Assembly (NCBI GenBank): GCA_022376515.1
Contig: WTXI01000005.1
Span: 1,302,001-1,366,000 of the forward strand
Direction of reading: 5' to 3'
DNA from: Lactifluus volemus
Lineage: Eukaryota > Basidiomycota > Agaricomycetes > Russulales > Russulaceae
Length of the DNA stretch: 64,000 bases
Positions 47,889-60,368 of the stretch are shown here, one piece after another (within the stretch, counting starts at the first letter, position 1; every line of letters begins with the position of its first letter). A model generated the notes under the pieces. The model did not search any database and was not told the DNA's origin. It saw only the letters and a program-made list of their open reading frames with translations. The translations under genes were made by a program, and so were the position numbers.

Positions 47889-50029
47889 TCACCGGAAGAG
47901 AGGGCTTTGGTCTCCCAGATCACGATAGTTATCCTCCATGCTCTCCAGAATTCCCTCACGAGCACACAGTTCCTCTTTCTCCTTGTTGAGTGCCTTGTAC
48001 TTCCACATCAGGAAGGAACTGCATACGATACTACCCATCAAGTGAATCAATTTCCATCCCTTTTATGACAACGGGAATGGACGCACCTCATCGCAAGGGT
48101 CCCTAGAACCGTGCCATGCCTTTGTGGAATCGTGGAGGTTGGTAATATATAAATGAGGAACAAATGCTACACTTATGATTAATTAAAGACCAAGACTCAA
48201 AAACAGGCACGCACGCTCCAAGATTTCCAATCCCAATCACCATCGCGAGGACAACTCCTCGTTTCATATCTCCGCCTGCATTCCCCCCGCCCAGGCGAGA
48301 GCAACAGGAATTGTGGGGAACACGCCACAAGCGGCAATAACAGCCGCAGCATAACCAGGACCGGGTTTGCTCGATGTGTAAGCGATGATGTATCCGACCA
48401 TCGAGACCGTGACTCCGAGAATAATAAACGGCCCCCGTGAATTCAGCATATCAGAGTAGATGCCGACGAGGATAGTGAAAACGCAACCGCATACGAAAGG
48501 CGGGACCGACAGTAGCTGGGCATTCGCAGCTGAGAAGCCCAAGCTATGGATGATAGTGGGCGTAAAGAGGGCAACAGCATAGAAGGGAATTAGAACGCTA
48601 GAGATATATGAGAACTAGACACGCGTAAAAACAACTATAAAGACGATCACCCAATATAGTTAATGATCTGCAAGTAAGTCTTCCAGTCGAGGACAGCTTG
48701 CCAGATGAATTTCTTGTCGAGGTGAGTCGCCTGGCCTTTGGAGTCTTCCCTCAGGCTCTCTATGACATAGTGTCGTTCATCCTCTGTGAGGAAACTTGCA
48801 GTTTCGGGATACTGAAGGGCTGTTAGCCAGGGCTGAGACGATGTCACAAGGATACGAACATCATGCATGAGAAAATATGAGAGGAATGCTATGACGACAG
48901 TCGCTGATGAAAGATCTCGGTCCTATTATCCGTATCGCGACATCAAGACATATGAACTCACCCAAGCCCTCAATTAGGAACTAAAAGCCGATCGTTAGCA
49001 TTTGCTGAGGAGGAAATGTAGGGACAGACGATCCATTGCCAGCCATGAAGACCAGCCTTCCTGAAATTACGACATCAACGCATAATTGCATCTCCTAACT
49101 ATCCATGTCTTACCCGTTCAAGTTCTCGATTCCATATGCAAGAATACCACCGAAAGCCCCAGCAATGGTGGCAGCGGAGAAGAAGATGGCGAAACGCTTG
49201 GCTCGCATTTGTCGAGGGTACCACTGTGAAATGTAGTATATCACACCGGGGAAGAGCCCCCCTTCAGCTAAACCAAGAAAGATGCGGACGCTGCACGGCA
49301 TCAGTGAAGAAGCCAGTGGACAAAGTGACTCGCTTACATGATAAGGCTCTGGTAACTATTCACTAAGCACATGAGCGTCGTGATCATACCCCAGGCCATC
49401 ATAATCGTAGGAACTGAAGATATGACATGAGAAGCACTCCAACACGAAGGACAGCACACTAACTCCATCGGGATGGCCTTATCAACTTGAGAACAATATT
49501 CCTGCAAACGACGCCTTAGCACCGCGCTGGCAGCCAAGGAGAATGAAGAGTGAATCATACGATGGCACTTCGACTAGGCAATACGTTATCTAATGGCCAT
49601 TCATTATACCAACTTCGCAATGGACCAGAAACCAAGGACTCACAAAGAAGACGGCAGCTGCGGTATTGTATCGTAAACCGTAGAGATCAAGATCAGTCGA
49701 CATCCCGGCTATCTTTGCATTGGCTATCCGAAAGAAAGACGGCCAATGAGCTTCAGGTGCATCGCATTGAAGTAAAAGGTTACCGATATTACTCCGATCC
49801 CTTGAGATTCGAGCAGAGATAACATTTTTATGCGTCACAAACATTAATTCGTCACTCACAGAAAGGACAAAAGATACAGCAACGCGACCCAGGGCAACAA
49901 GTGCATATCCAGCTTGCGCCAAGTTTTCTGGTTCTCCATATTTCTGACCCCCGCAAAAAAAGGTTCTTCTCGAGGGTTCACAGACAAGACACCTTCACCC
50001 TTGAGCTCCTCCTTGATGGGACCAGGCAT
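47889..50029 (-). CDS. MFS transporter of the allantoate permease (anion:cation symporter) family
   Basis: Plasma-membrane transporter, about 12 membrane helices. Dal5/Tna1-type members carry vitamins, nicotinate, allantoate or dipeptides; the substrate here cannot be told. The ATG at 50029 opens MPGPIKEELKGEG. Family motifs: WRKLDMHLLPWVALLYLLSF (first helix), IMMAWGMITTLMCLVNSYQS, VRIFLGLAEGGLFPGVIYYI followed by SQWYPRQMRAKRFAIFFSA, GWQWIFVLIEGL-like exon, TASFLTEDERHYVIESLRED in the central loop and YIGVLIPFYA. It ends in a charged tail (KEKEELCAREGILESMEDNY, stop at 47889). About nine or ten exons with very short coding pieces. No frame damage seen. A TATA box lies about 105 bp upstream. 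Confidence 0.87.
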
Positions 50030-50132
50030 GGTTTGTATGGATAGCAGGGGGAAAACTGCGAGGATGAGAGCAGAGAAAGAACAGTGTCCCACGGAGCCAG
50101 AACCACACAGGTCCACGAGAAGCCTAATTCAA

Positions 50133-50143
50133 GTTTATATAAA
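50133..50143 (-). promoter_or_regulatory. TATA box upstream of the MFS transporter gene
   Basis: GTTTATATAAA, about 105 bases before the start codon of the transporter gene on the minus strand. It is palindromic, so strand is taken from the gene it serves. TATA promoters suit a regulated permease. Confidence 0.45.
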
Positions 50144-51114
50144 GGCAGAACACAAGAAGCCATACAGCGCCCGCGATGCGTCGTGTAGTCATCACATCAA
50201 GTTGCGACTTGACAGATTGGACAATACAAGTAATTCGAATCCTTCATTGAATGGACATCCATTGATTTCAGTTACCCAAACACGTTTGTGGCAATTGATT
50301 TGGTTATTTCGGCGGCAAGATAGATATAGAACTCAAATAGAAGGTTTTGAGAGGGTCGTGGCGTATGGTGCTGGCGTTTACCCGGAGGCCGGAGGCCGGA
50401 GAATCATTTTTCAGATCAAAAGCCATTGATCATGAGTAAATGGAGGTGGGGAGGCGCTGTTAATAGCGCATATGAGTCGTCATTGGCACAGTGCAAGGAC
50501 CCTTTTAACATCCGAGACTGGCGAGTTTCAAGCAATTGATGGCAAATTTTATAAATTGCGAAAGACGGAAGCACGTGTCATGGGCGGCAACGTAGCGGCC
50601 GGCCCGGCAGCCGAACATGAGCCAGGCAAGCTGGCCTTCCACGAGAGATTAAAAACAGGTGAGGTATGTAATCAGACATGTAAGAAAGGCCACTGAGAGC
50701 GAGGATGTGCGGTGCAGGGCCCCGCTCTACACTGTGTGCGCGTGATGCGCACACAACGCAGAAGGTCCCCAACCCCTAAGTGCACGACCGTGGGTGGTGT
50801 TTCGGGTTCAAGGTCCCCGTGTTTTATTATGGCCCTAAGGTCTGGCATCAGGCAGGCCTCTCCCGTGGAATGCAATGTATCATCTAACTGTCGTGTGTGA
50901 AAGTATGCGACCAAATACACTTGCGAAGATACTTTATGATTGTCACGTGATACGTGAACACTCCAATGAACAAAGTGCTGGTGTTTGGCTGGAGAATCAA
51001 CCTCGAAGGAGCCGATCAAAAAGCTATTCAAGATTAAAGCTATTCACTCAAGACTACAGTAGGGTGACTGCCGAGAGGCGAACGATTAGTCATACAAATG
51101 AAAGGACTAAGATT

Positions 51115-51608
51115 CTATGTATAGTACGCATAGTTCGTGCCAGTGTATGCATAGTTTGCGTAGTTTCCATAGTTTCCATAGTTCGTGTGTGCATAGTATG
51201 CATAGCTCGTGGAGGCGCCGGGAGACATGATGGAGAGTTGACCTTGCACAGTTTGCAGCCGGATTTCCGCCTCGCGGCATCGCAGATACGACTCGGCGGT
51301 TCGAAGCTGGGCCACTTGTGCTCCGAGACGCGCTAACTCGGCCTGGTGACGAGCCTTGCGAGCTGCAGCCTGGGCCTCGGCAAGCCTTTGCTCTGCCATA
51401 CGATATTCCTGGTCGTCAACAGTTGGACCGCGAGGTTCGACGACAGGGGGAGGGTTTCCTTGACTCCGACCATGAGACGCCGTCGAAATTCCGAATGGCT
51501 GGCACGGGCGGCCTCAGGGAACGCGATAATAGCTCTACGAATAGTGTTACGAATCTTTTGGGAGATGGTGTAAAGGATAAGTGAAATTCGTGTGATGATG
51601 ATAATCAT
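51115..51608 (-). CDS. Hypothetical membrane-anchored coiled-coil protein with Tyr/Asn-rich tail
   Basis: I do not recognise a family. From an ATG at 51608 the protein begins with a hydrophobic segment (MIIIITRISLILYTISQ), likely a signal anchor, then a basic stretch (KIRNTIRRAI). A Pro-rich hinge follows (NPPPVVEPRGP), then an Ala/Arg/Glu-rich coiled coil (MAEQRLAEAQAAARKARHQA and on). The last 29 residues are almost only Tyr, Ala, Asn, Gly and Thr (SYAYYAHTNYGNYGNYANYA). One base is missing in the GG near 51491, between the hinge and the first part. The open frame continues upstream to 51782 without an ATG, so an extra 5' exon is possible. Divergent from the Pol kappa gene. Confidence 0.6.
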
Positions 51609-51803
51609 AACTAGAATTGCTGACGTTGTCGGGTTGGCGGATTCGGGCAGTTGCACGTGCACGTGACGATAGATAGACGAATCGGGAATCGAGATCGTCG
51701 GATCGACGGTGGCTGACAAAGGAAAAATAGCACGTGAATACTGACATAATCTGCATACGTGATTACACCTGCTTGCAAGCAAGGTAACTAGTAAGGTAAG
51801 TCA

Positions 51804-54551
51804 ATGAAGAAGAAACTACGTCCCAGTGATCCACAGCCAGATCCCTCCCAAGAGGCCTCAAGCCTTTTACTACGGCTCGCTGGTCCATCAACAACCAAAG
51901 CCGGGTAGGTCGGCACACGTCACTGTGCTACCCATTGTCCCTTACAAGGCACTATATCATAGCCTTTCAACTGAGCAGACGGAGATTAACCGTATCATTG
52001 CGGATGCATCCAAGGGTTCTAAATTCTATGAGGTTTTATTTCGTGCCCTGCCGTAGCGTTCCGATCGCTTACAGGTGGTATTACAATTCACAGAATGAAA
52101 AGCGGAAGGACAAGGAAGTGACTATACGCATAGAGCGTATTCTTAAACTTCGGGACCAGGCCATGAAAGGCGTCGAAATAGGTGCGCGCGCGATATCCAT
52201 TTATTCGCTCTGTTGGAGGTGAACGTCACTTAGGCAAAGTGGAACAAAGAGTTGATCGCCTTGTACGCCCCTACGCTTCTACGTTCATCCAATATCTGAG
52301 AACATTTCTGTTTCTGTTAGCTAGAGGCGATTGAAAGGGAGCGAGATCTGACTCATTACATCATTCACGTTGATATGGACGCATTCTACGCCAATGTAGA
52401 ATTGCTCGACAACCCTACTTTAGCGGGAAAGCCGTTTGGTGTATGCCTCTGTCTTCCCTATGACGCCCTTGGCCTTTTTGACGATGTGCCATGTAGGTAG
52501 GGCATGGTGTACTATGTACTGCATCCTATGAGGCTCGAAAGTATGGCGTGCGCTCTGGAATGCCCGGTAAGTCCAGTACGGCTCATATTTGATACGCGCT
52601 AATCGTGTCAAGGCTACATCGCCTTGAAACTCTGTCCTAACCTCATTCTGGTCGACCTCCATATGTCGCGCTATAGCGAAGTCTCCAAACAAATAATGGC
52701 CATTTTCAGGCAATACGACCCAACCATGCTTGCGGCGGGCGTCGATGAAGCATATTTAAAGTAAGTCTTGTGCTCAGAGTCACTTTGACACATGAGGGTG
52801 ATCTCTGACGGCTGGGTTTCTGTTTCAGTATCACGAAATACTGTCAGCAACTCGATTTAGATCCCGACGAGTGTGTGCAGCAGATGCGCAAACGGGTTTT
52901 TGATGAGACCAAGCTAACTGTAAGCGCGGGTATTGCGGCCAACAAAGTATGCCCAAATTTATATCAGCGTAAACTCGGTGACAGTGATCACTGCTGTTTT
53001 CCAGATGTTAGCCAAGGTAGGATTTGCCCCTATCACTGTACCTCTATCTAACGCTGTACAACTCCTTGGCCCAGATATGTTCCGATAAAGTTCGAACTTT
53101 TTCGCCACTTCCTTAGTACAAACTGATCTCTCGACCTAGAACAAACCAAACGGGCAGTTTCACCTACCCCACACTTCCGAGGCAATTATGGACTTCATGC
53201 GCAGCCTCCCCATCCGCAAGATTCCCGGAGTTGGTCGTGTTAACGAGCGCTTGTTGGACTCCATCGGGGTGAAGGTTCGTCAAAGATTTCCCGATACTGT
53301 GCCTTAATTCGCTCATGCAGCGTCGTCGAGTTCTTAGACATGTGGTGATATCTACGAGTGTCGCGGCGTGCTATCGCTACTGGACAAACAATTCGGTTTG
53401 CACTCCATGCTTCGAATATACTTGGGCATTGCATCCAACGTAGTTCAGCCATGGGTGCGTGAAGGGAAGAAAAGTATCGGCTCAGAGAGGTCCCGAGCAT
53501 CCACCATACACATATTGGCGTTGTCTAACCGTCCACTAGGACATTCAGGCCGATCTCTGAAAAAGAGAAAATCCTACAAAAACTCGAGGACATCGCGGCC
53601 GAACTTGAAGATGACATGGAAAGAGGAGGGTGGTCAGGACGGACTGTGACCTTGAAGTACAAGCTCGACACGTACGAGGTGTTTACTAGAGCCAAGTCCT
53701 TCAATCGCTGGATTAGAACAAAGTCAGATCTCTATGATGCCGGAGCAGAGCTTCTTCAACACGAATGGCCGCTTCGCCTTCGCCTCATCGGACTCCGCGT
53801 CACAAAGCTCAAAGACCTCAGAAAAAAAGACGATAGTATCACCAAGGTGCGATTCCTCCTCTTTTGCCACTGCTCCCGCACAGAGGCTTGATCCTCTTTT
53901 CTTTCAGTTCCTCGAGCGACTCCCAGACTCCCCTTCGAAGAAAAATCGGATTCACGATCACGATATTGATGAGCAAGGCTCTGATGCTGAATTTTCAGAG
54001 CCACATCCAGAAGATTATCTGGATTCTGATTCGTCGGACGGCGAAGGCGCACCAGTCCCAATAGCGGAACTGCCACCCAGGCTTCGACGAACAAACCCTT
54101 TGAGACAACATCCGCGCTTCCAGCGTTGGAATTGCCTTCCCCACCTCGGCGACCGTCTAAATTACCAGGTCCATCCAGCACAACGCGAGTGGCCGTCCCG
54201 CTAGAGCAGGACGCAGTCTCCTACCTGCATGTCCGTGATGAGCGTATCGCATCCGAGGCACAAGCACGGTCAGAGCCAGCCGGGGTGCCACCGATATCCT
54301 CCACCATCGTCGTGAGCGAGTGTCCGTTGTGCATGCGACCGTTTGAAGACAACGACGAACTTAATGCGCACATCGATTGGTGTCTAAGTCGAGAGGCCAT
54401 TCGTTCTGCGCAGGGTGAGAGTGACCGGAGCGAGCAGAGGAAGCCTGAGGGTGGTGTCAGAGACAGAGATCTCACGGAGTGGTGGAAAGCAGGAGCTGCA
54501 GAGGAAAGACTTCAAATTCGAAAGGCGAAGCGACGGAAAATGAACGGGTGA
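51804..54551 (+). CDS. Y-family translesion DNA polymerase kappa (DinB)
   Basis: Bypasses minor-groove and other lesions during replication. The start [20 protein letters not shown] is followed by the kappa-specific N-clasp ([35 protein letters not shown]). Catalytic motifs: [19 protein letters not shown] (metal Asp), [16 protein letters not shown] and GVDEAYLN (second metal pair). Next are [24 protein letters not shown], and [20 protein letters not shown] (helix-hairpin-helix). The little-finger domain follows. The C-terminus has a UBZ-type ubiquitin-binding zinc finger, [20 protein letters not shown] followed by C, then [12 protein letters not shown]. About twelve short exons, some of 15-30 nt; the frame between about 53330 and 53560 and near 54140 was only partly resolved. 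Ends at 54551. Confidence 0.93.
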
Positions 54552-57510
54552 TACTGTTCTGCCTGCACCCTATGCAGCGTTATGATAATCCTGTACTAAC
54601 TGTAACATATTCGATATCCTTCGGGCACTTCGGGAACGCCAGGAACTCATCTCCGACAGCGATCACCCAAAGGTACTAATTTTTGCCTTTGGTTTCATTC
54701 TTGTCAAGGTCGCTGTTCACATGCGGGTGCAGAACGCGTCAACCGGCTGTTGATGCCTCTCGACCTGACTTGTGATACATCGGGGAAACTCACCACCCGC
54801 GATGCCTTTCTCTCCTAATGAAACTGCGTCCTCTATGCCATCTTCACCGCCTCCAGATGTGTCGCAAGCTCCCAGGAAGATACATCGTTGCCATTCTGCG
54901 GCTGCCCACGGTGTCAACATCACATTGGTTCCCATTTCACCGTTGTCATAGTACCATATAATAAGATTACACTCCAGGTCACGGAAGAACGGCCTTGTCA
55001 GTGATGGCTTAATTGAGGCGGTTGCAACTGAACCTGAGCCAGCTTAGACAGTACTTTGAAGCGTGATTGTGTGACTTATTCAAGTTCTAGTTGGCTGGTG
55101 GTTGCGTCGATAAGTGAGACGCTTGACCTGAAGAATTAATGGTAAGTCTTATGCGAGAACTGGACGGCAAGAAAGCTTCTCTCTTATCGTTAAAAGGGGC
55201 CTTATCCCGGAAACGACGGTTGTAATTGCAAGATGCGATGCTACACTGTAGAATATACATAACAACATACTGACGAGAGGGATACGTCAGTGCTGCAGCG
55301 TTTGAGGACACTCGCCGGGAATCCTGTCCAGTCGTAAAGTCAGTCTAGGTAAAATGAAACTTGTCAGACTGGCTGAAAACTCACTACTGGGCCACATTCC
55401 AAGCGAACCCGTTTATCTGCCTCGCCATCGAGAAGGCCAGGAAGACCGAGCAAAAAAAAACGTCGCGCGAAAAGTCTAATTCGATTAGCTTACCGTCCCT
55501 GTCCATCTTGTTAATAAAGTTGCTGGGGGTCATGTTATGGTGCAGGGACAGAGGCAAAGGCCGTCAGAGGCTTCAGTCTCGAAGTCAACCCCCCTGCTGT
55601 CGCCCTTACTTTGAGCTATCTAGGCATACCGGGAAATTAGTACATGCTCACTCCATTCAGGTGATCCTGCAGTCCATCAACCGAGTGGTAGGTGATACGA
55701 GATGCCGATTCGTAAATAAAAAAAAGGGTGGACAATAGGTCCTCCTCCGACAGGCCCGGGAACAGAGTTGGGAGCTGGGACGCTGATATGCCACTGCACG
55801 GCCTTTGCGACCGATTCGGCCTCGTTCTCCTTGCAATCGGGCGCGGCGATGCCGTCCATGACAGTGTGTCCGATTATGGAGTAGTAGGTGTGGATGGTCC
55901 AAGCGACATCGACATGAGGCATGGACATGGGGACGAGGACCGCTGGCTTGGCATCGAGGGTCCTCGCATCGGATTCCGTAACGTTCTGGCCTACTCGACC
56001 CATGCAATGACAGGCTCACTAGTTCCTTGCGGAGAAATTCCCGGGAGTGATATCCGGCCTGTCTGCACATGACCTCGATTTCATCACGACAAGGTAGATC
56101 GGAGTTCATGAGAAACCGAGATCGCCGGATGCAGGCATGGGAAGGGGATCAGCCCTGAGAGGATTCGTACGTTTCTGAATAAAGGCAAGGTTTTTGGAGC
56201 GGTAAGGATGTCTGCTCATGCCCCCGGTTCGGACCCACGGCCCTAACTGATCCCGAAAATCGTCATTTTCATTATGTCTGACCTCAGCGCTCAGCGATGG
56301 GGGAATTTCTCATTAAACGACATCCGCATTAGTTATTCGGGCCTCGATCGTCAAGACGGGACGGCGTTATCATACGGGGTTCAAGACACCGCCTCGAGAA
56401 GTAAATTGTAAACCAAAAATCAAATTAAACTGTGACCTAGTATGCAAAAGAGCGGCCTACTGGCCATTGGCTGCCCGAGTATAAATGTCCAGCAGCTGTG
56501 TCAAGACGTCCATCGTTCAGCTTTGAAGCCAGCCACTAGAGTAAACTTATTGATGGAGAAGTGTACATTTCAAGCCGGTGAGATGGCAGTGGAGGCGAGG
56601 AGGGCACCTCGGCTGTAGCAGGTGTAGAGGTGACGAGGGCGATTGGAATGGCGGGCCAGGTAACATCGAGGACGGGAGGACGGAGAGGACTCATAACCGG
56701 TGCAAGCTATACTAGACAGATGAAACGCCTGCCAGTAGTAAACGAGATGGAAGGTGGACTAGATACTAGCGTAATGAAGGGCGAGCTCACAGGAGGTCTC
56801 AGTGACATACGCCCGCTACGTTCAAGTTCCACGAAAGAAGGAAGAAGGCCGATCAGTAGTTATTTTATTTTATCACGTGACAGGGTCCAAATTGAATGGG
56901 ACGATGGTCTGGCCTGTTACTCCTGACATGCCTGCACCTAGTAGCGTACACATTGTGTCAGTATATTCCAAATGGGTACAACGGTACTGAATATCTGATC
57001 TACTAGCATCAGGAAACCTGGACTAAACTTTTTTGGACGAGCTCGGGCGAGCAAAAGTTCGCATGCAAAAGTACCCTAAAATTACCCCAAAAGTTCAAGT
57101 TGCTTTCTGCTGTTTTTCAAAGTGTAAAAAAAAAGGACTCAGGAACGCAAAAAGATGGCTTAACGGTTAACTGCCGCCGGGTGGCGTCCGAGCCGAACCA
57201 TCACGGAGTCAGTGATATGATTTTGTGGTTGTTGAGGCTTTGTGCGACTGTAATATCGGCCATCTCGCGATCGCATCAATGCCAGTGCATAGCCATAGCA
57301 CGCTCAGACTGACTTGGCGACATCATCCCTCGCTTTGGCTATGCAACTTATAATATACCGCGCACCAGAGTCTGTCTCCGATCGTATCATCCCTCGCTAT
57401 TATGGCTCAGGATGTTTACGCAGTCGTTTCCCTCTCGGGAATCTCGGAGGTACACTCAGCAGACACACTGGGATGCTTAATCAACTTTCTTCAAAGCCCC
57501 AGCCTCTTGC
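54552..57510. other. Unassigned 3-kb stretch with possible decayed gene
   Basis: No family was recognised. On the minus strand, 55632-56003 holds protein-like pieces in neighbouring frames: MPHVDVAWTIHTYYSIIGHT and CKENEAESVAKAVQWHI, then, one frame over, FPGLSEEDLLSTLFFIYESA ending HLNGVSMY with a stop near 55639. A second open frame, 54717-54935, contains GTNVMLTPWAAAEWQRC. These could be exons of one fast-evolving or broken gene. The remainder (56110-57510) shows no gene. Confidence 0.3.
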
Positions 57511-57518
57511 TATAAATA
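57511..57518 (+). promoter_or_regulatory. TATA box of the cupredoxin gene
   Basis: TATAAATA about 96 bases upstream of the start codon at 57614, a good position for a fungal core promoter. Confidence 0.6.
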
Positions 57519-57613
57519 CGCTCTGGTCGATAGATGCTAGCTGTAGGAACTTGAATTCCCTTTTCCTATATTCTAAAGTCCACTTGTCTTGTACCTTTTC
57601 GTCGTTTCCAAAC

Positions 57614-58481
57614 ATGTTTTTCCGTTCTTTGGCCTTGCTCAGCACCGTCGCGGCTCTCTTCTCTTCAAAGGTTGCCGTTTCCGCTTCTCCCACTGGTAAA
57701 ATATGGTATGTCACCGTTGGCAACGCCACTGGTGGAACCATCTTCAACCCTCCTTACGTTGTTAGCAAATGTCTCCACTTCTCTCATACTTACCCTCGCT
57801 CTGACCGTTTCTTGTTCAGAATGCGGCACCCGGAGACAAGATCGACTTTCAATTTAATCCTAAGAACCACTCTGTGACCCAATCGTCGTTTCAGAACCCA
57901 TGCACGCACCTCAACAATGGGTTCGACTCTGACTTGTACGTTCACCCCCTCCCAGACCTTCTCGCATCTCGTCGTATATTGACGCGACCTCCATAGCCAT
58001 CCCGTAGCTAATGCCTCCTCTTGGGATCTCCCTACGTTCTGGGTCACCGTGAACGATGTACGAATCCACGTACTTTCTTTCAGGTCCCTCATGACTAATT
58101 TTATCCGATCGAACCTAGACGAACCCGGTCTGGGTTTATTGTCGCCAGGCCGCGAACACCGCCGGGAGCCACTGCGGCAAAGGAATGGTGTTCGCCATCA
58201 ATCCTGGTGCATACGGCTCAAACAACTCGTTCGCGCTCTTCCAGGATGCTGCGTTTGAAATTGGAGAGGAGTTGGTCGAGTCCGCCTCTTTAGCCAGCGT
58301 AGCGTCTACCGCCAGCGCTACACAGACAACAACTCTGTCTGCTGCAACCTCAACCTCAACCTGGAGTGACAATGACGGCGACTATGATGATAGCTGGAGC
58401 AACGATGACGATGACGACGACGACGACGACGACGACGACGATGACTACGACTACGACTACGACTACGAGGGGCATTATTGA
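57614..58481 (+). CDS. Secreted cupredoxin-like (extracellular serine-rich type) protein with acidic tail
   Basis: Small blue-copper-type extracellular protein; members are linked to cell-surface or wood-decay secretomes but have no fixed function. Four exons: 57614-57760, 57820-57935, 57997-58057 and 58119-58481, with no frame damage (228 residues). A signal peptide is clear (MFFRSLALLSTVAALFSSKV, cut near VSA|SP). The single cupredoxin domain reads KIWYVTVGN, APGDKIDFQFNPKNHSVTQS, then NPVWVYCRQ and SHCGKGMVFAINPG. It keeps the type-1 copper ligands His (NHS), Cys (YC), His (SHC) and Met (GM). In place of the usual Ser-rich, GPI-anchored end, the tail is a run of about 16 Asp followed by Tyr-Asp repeats from GAC/TAC triplets (58402-58470). 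Confidence 0.9.
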
Positions 58482-59019
58482 ACGTCTCTAGGTTCCGCTC
58501 CTATTAGGAATGGTTTTCGGTTTCATGCCATGACACGAACATTTTCTTTATCTCAACGAATCTTAATGAATCTTCAAGGACATTTATTTATTCATATCGT
58601 AGACGAGGCTCAACCCCAAGTTGAGCCACATCGTAATTAACGGACATTGTTACGAGTTTACGACTTAGCCATTTACCGCGGACACCTTATTTATGACATG
58701 TTGTCAGCAGAGTGCTCCGACCGATGCATACGCATCCCCTAAGAGGCTGGTGGCAAAATTCACGGAATTCGCGCTGGCATGGAGTGAATACAAAGCAAGA
58801 CTTGCGAAATTTCACCAAAAACTGGGAGGTCGTGTCTCTGCTGCGGAATTGATGACAATCAACCATTTTCTGATCAAGTTAAGTCATTTTTTAATCACCA
58901 GTGCTAGTGCAATTGATGGCTGTGACACATGACGACATGTCAGTCGAGTTTAAGAGGGCCAATAAGCTGTTCGTATTTCATTACAAGATCGATCAACAAG
59001 TCCCACGCTGAAAAGTGTA

Positions 59020-60168
59020 TCATGAGCTGCCTTCGGCCCATCTCACCGACTTCACTGGTTTCGCATCCCGCGGAGTATCTGATATCTCCTTCTGCAATGG
59101 CGGCGGCACCGGGGCGGTGTTCACCTCGCCTTCGCCATGAATACCACCGTCGTCGCCGTCATCGTCGTCATTACCAACACCGAACATCTCCTCTCGCTCG
59201 TCCCAAACGTCCGCGAGTGCTGAGCTTTCAGAACGCGCGCGGCCTTTACCCTTCTTGGTTTTATTTTGCGGGAACAGCGCGGACGGTGGAGTCTCAGGCT
59301 TGTTATGCAGTGGGAGCAGCTGCGTGCCAGATTCATCCTCCTCTTCAGAGTCGAAATTGAGGGACGAATTGGATCCCGATAGGGGCCGATACAACCTCGA
59401 TATCTGTCACGGCGGCGGTTGGTGCATGTCGAAACAAGAGGAAGGAACAGCATACCTCGCGTCTCCGGCGATAGTAGCGCTCAAGGTTGTAAGCGATGTA
59501 CAGGCCGATTCCAGACCCCAGGAGATTTGCCTTGTCAGATGAGGTGTTAACAAGACAAAGCCTAGACACGAAAAAGCAAGTAACTCACGACGATGTCGCC
59601 GAATTGGAAGGTCTTATGCTGTGCGAAAAGGCATCTATAAACACCCAACAAGCAAGTACGGTGAAATGAGGAGTACGTACGGGAAGCAAAGACTGCACAA
59701 ACTCGCTCACGATGCCACCGAGGAAGAAGCACACAAAGAGAGTGAGCACGAGTGGACCATGACGCCAGAACCATATTCGTCGGTATTCCCTATGGGGAGA
59801 ACGCGCCCGTCGTTAAGGACTAGACAAGTAGAGGTGTGCACGAGTGGCAACTTACTCTTCTACGTCGATTATAAAGTAAAAGACTCCTGTCGCAATCCCC
59901 AAGCAGAAAAAGTGTAATAATTTATCGTTCAATGGAATTGAATGGGCAAGATTCGTAAGGCCGAGGAGAGCGAGGGAGAGCATGATAAGAATAGTCAGCA
60001 CGACAAACCACTAATCAAAGAGTGTGAATTTACAGGTTATGAGCTTGGAAAGGGGGTATAGCTTACTGGTCGGATGCGTAAGGGTAAGTCGCACTTTGGG
60101 ATATTGAAGTGGTAGGAACGCATGAAGGCCTTGAAGGCACGACGACCATAGCGGCGAGCATCGCTCAT
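59020..60168 (-). CDS. VanZ-like multi-pass membrane protein
   Basis: VanZ-domain proteins are small polytopic membrane proteins of unknown activity, widespread in fungi. The ATG at 60168 opens MSDARRYGRRAFKAFMRSYH and a short soluble part. Membrane segments follow: WFVVLTILIMLSLALLGLTN, KLLHFFCLGIATGVFYFIVD, GPLVLTLFVCFFLGGIVSEF and ANLLGSGIGLYIAYNLE. The typical motif IPLNDKLLHF and the loop SLLPHKTFQFGDIVA are present. A basic YYRRRRE turn leads to a Ser/Glu-rich cytosolic tail that includes KTKKGKGRARSES and a Gly/Asp-rich stretch, ending VRWAEGSS at 59020. About five exons, GT-AG. Function is not known from the family. Confidence 0.85.
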
Positions 60169-60368
60169 GAGGCGTAAACGTCTAGTCCGTGTCGTTGGTA
60201 AGGATGAATGTGTCCTATCGCTGCGGAGGAGGAGGAGGTAGGGTTACTGTGACGGTGATAGAGCCTTTTTTTTCCCAGCCGCCGCGCGCGTGGCGGCAAT
60301 TTATTGAGTTAGTACTCAGTCAAGATTGCGCTGGTTGCGACTCCAGAGCAATTGGCCCGCTACCCCCC

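Noticed and set aside
56190..56255. tRNA-like stretch with GGTTCGGACCC and an A-box-like part
   Set aside because: The anticodon arm is too short and the acceptor stem does not pair. At most a decayed tRNA-derived fragment.
57148..57215. A-box-like GATGGCTTAACGGTTAA suggesting a tRNA
   Set aside because: No B box at the right distance and no cloverleaf pairing.
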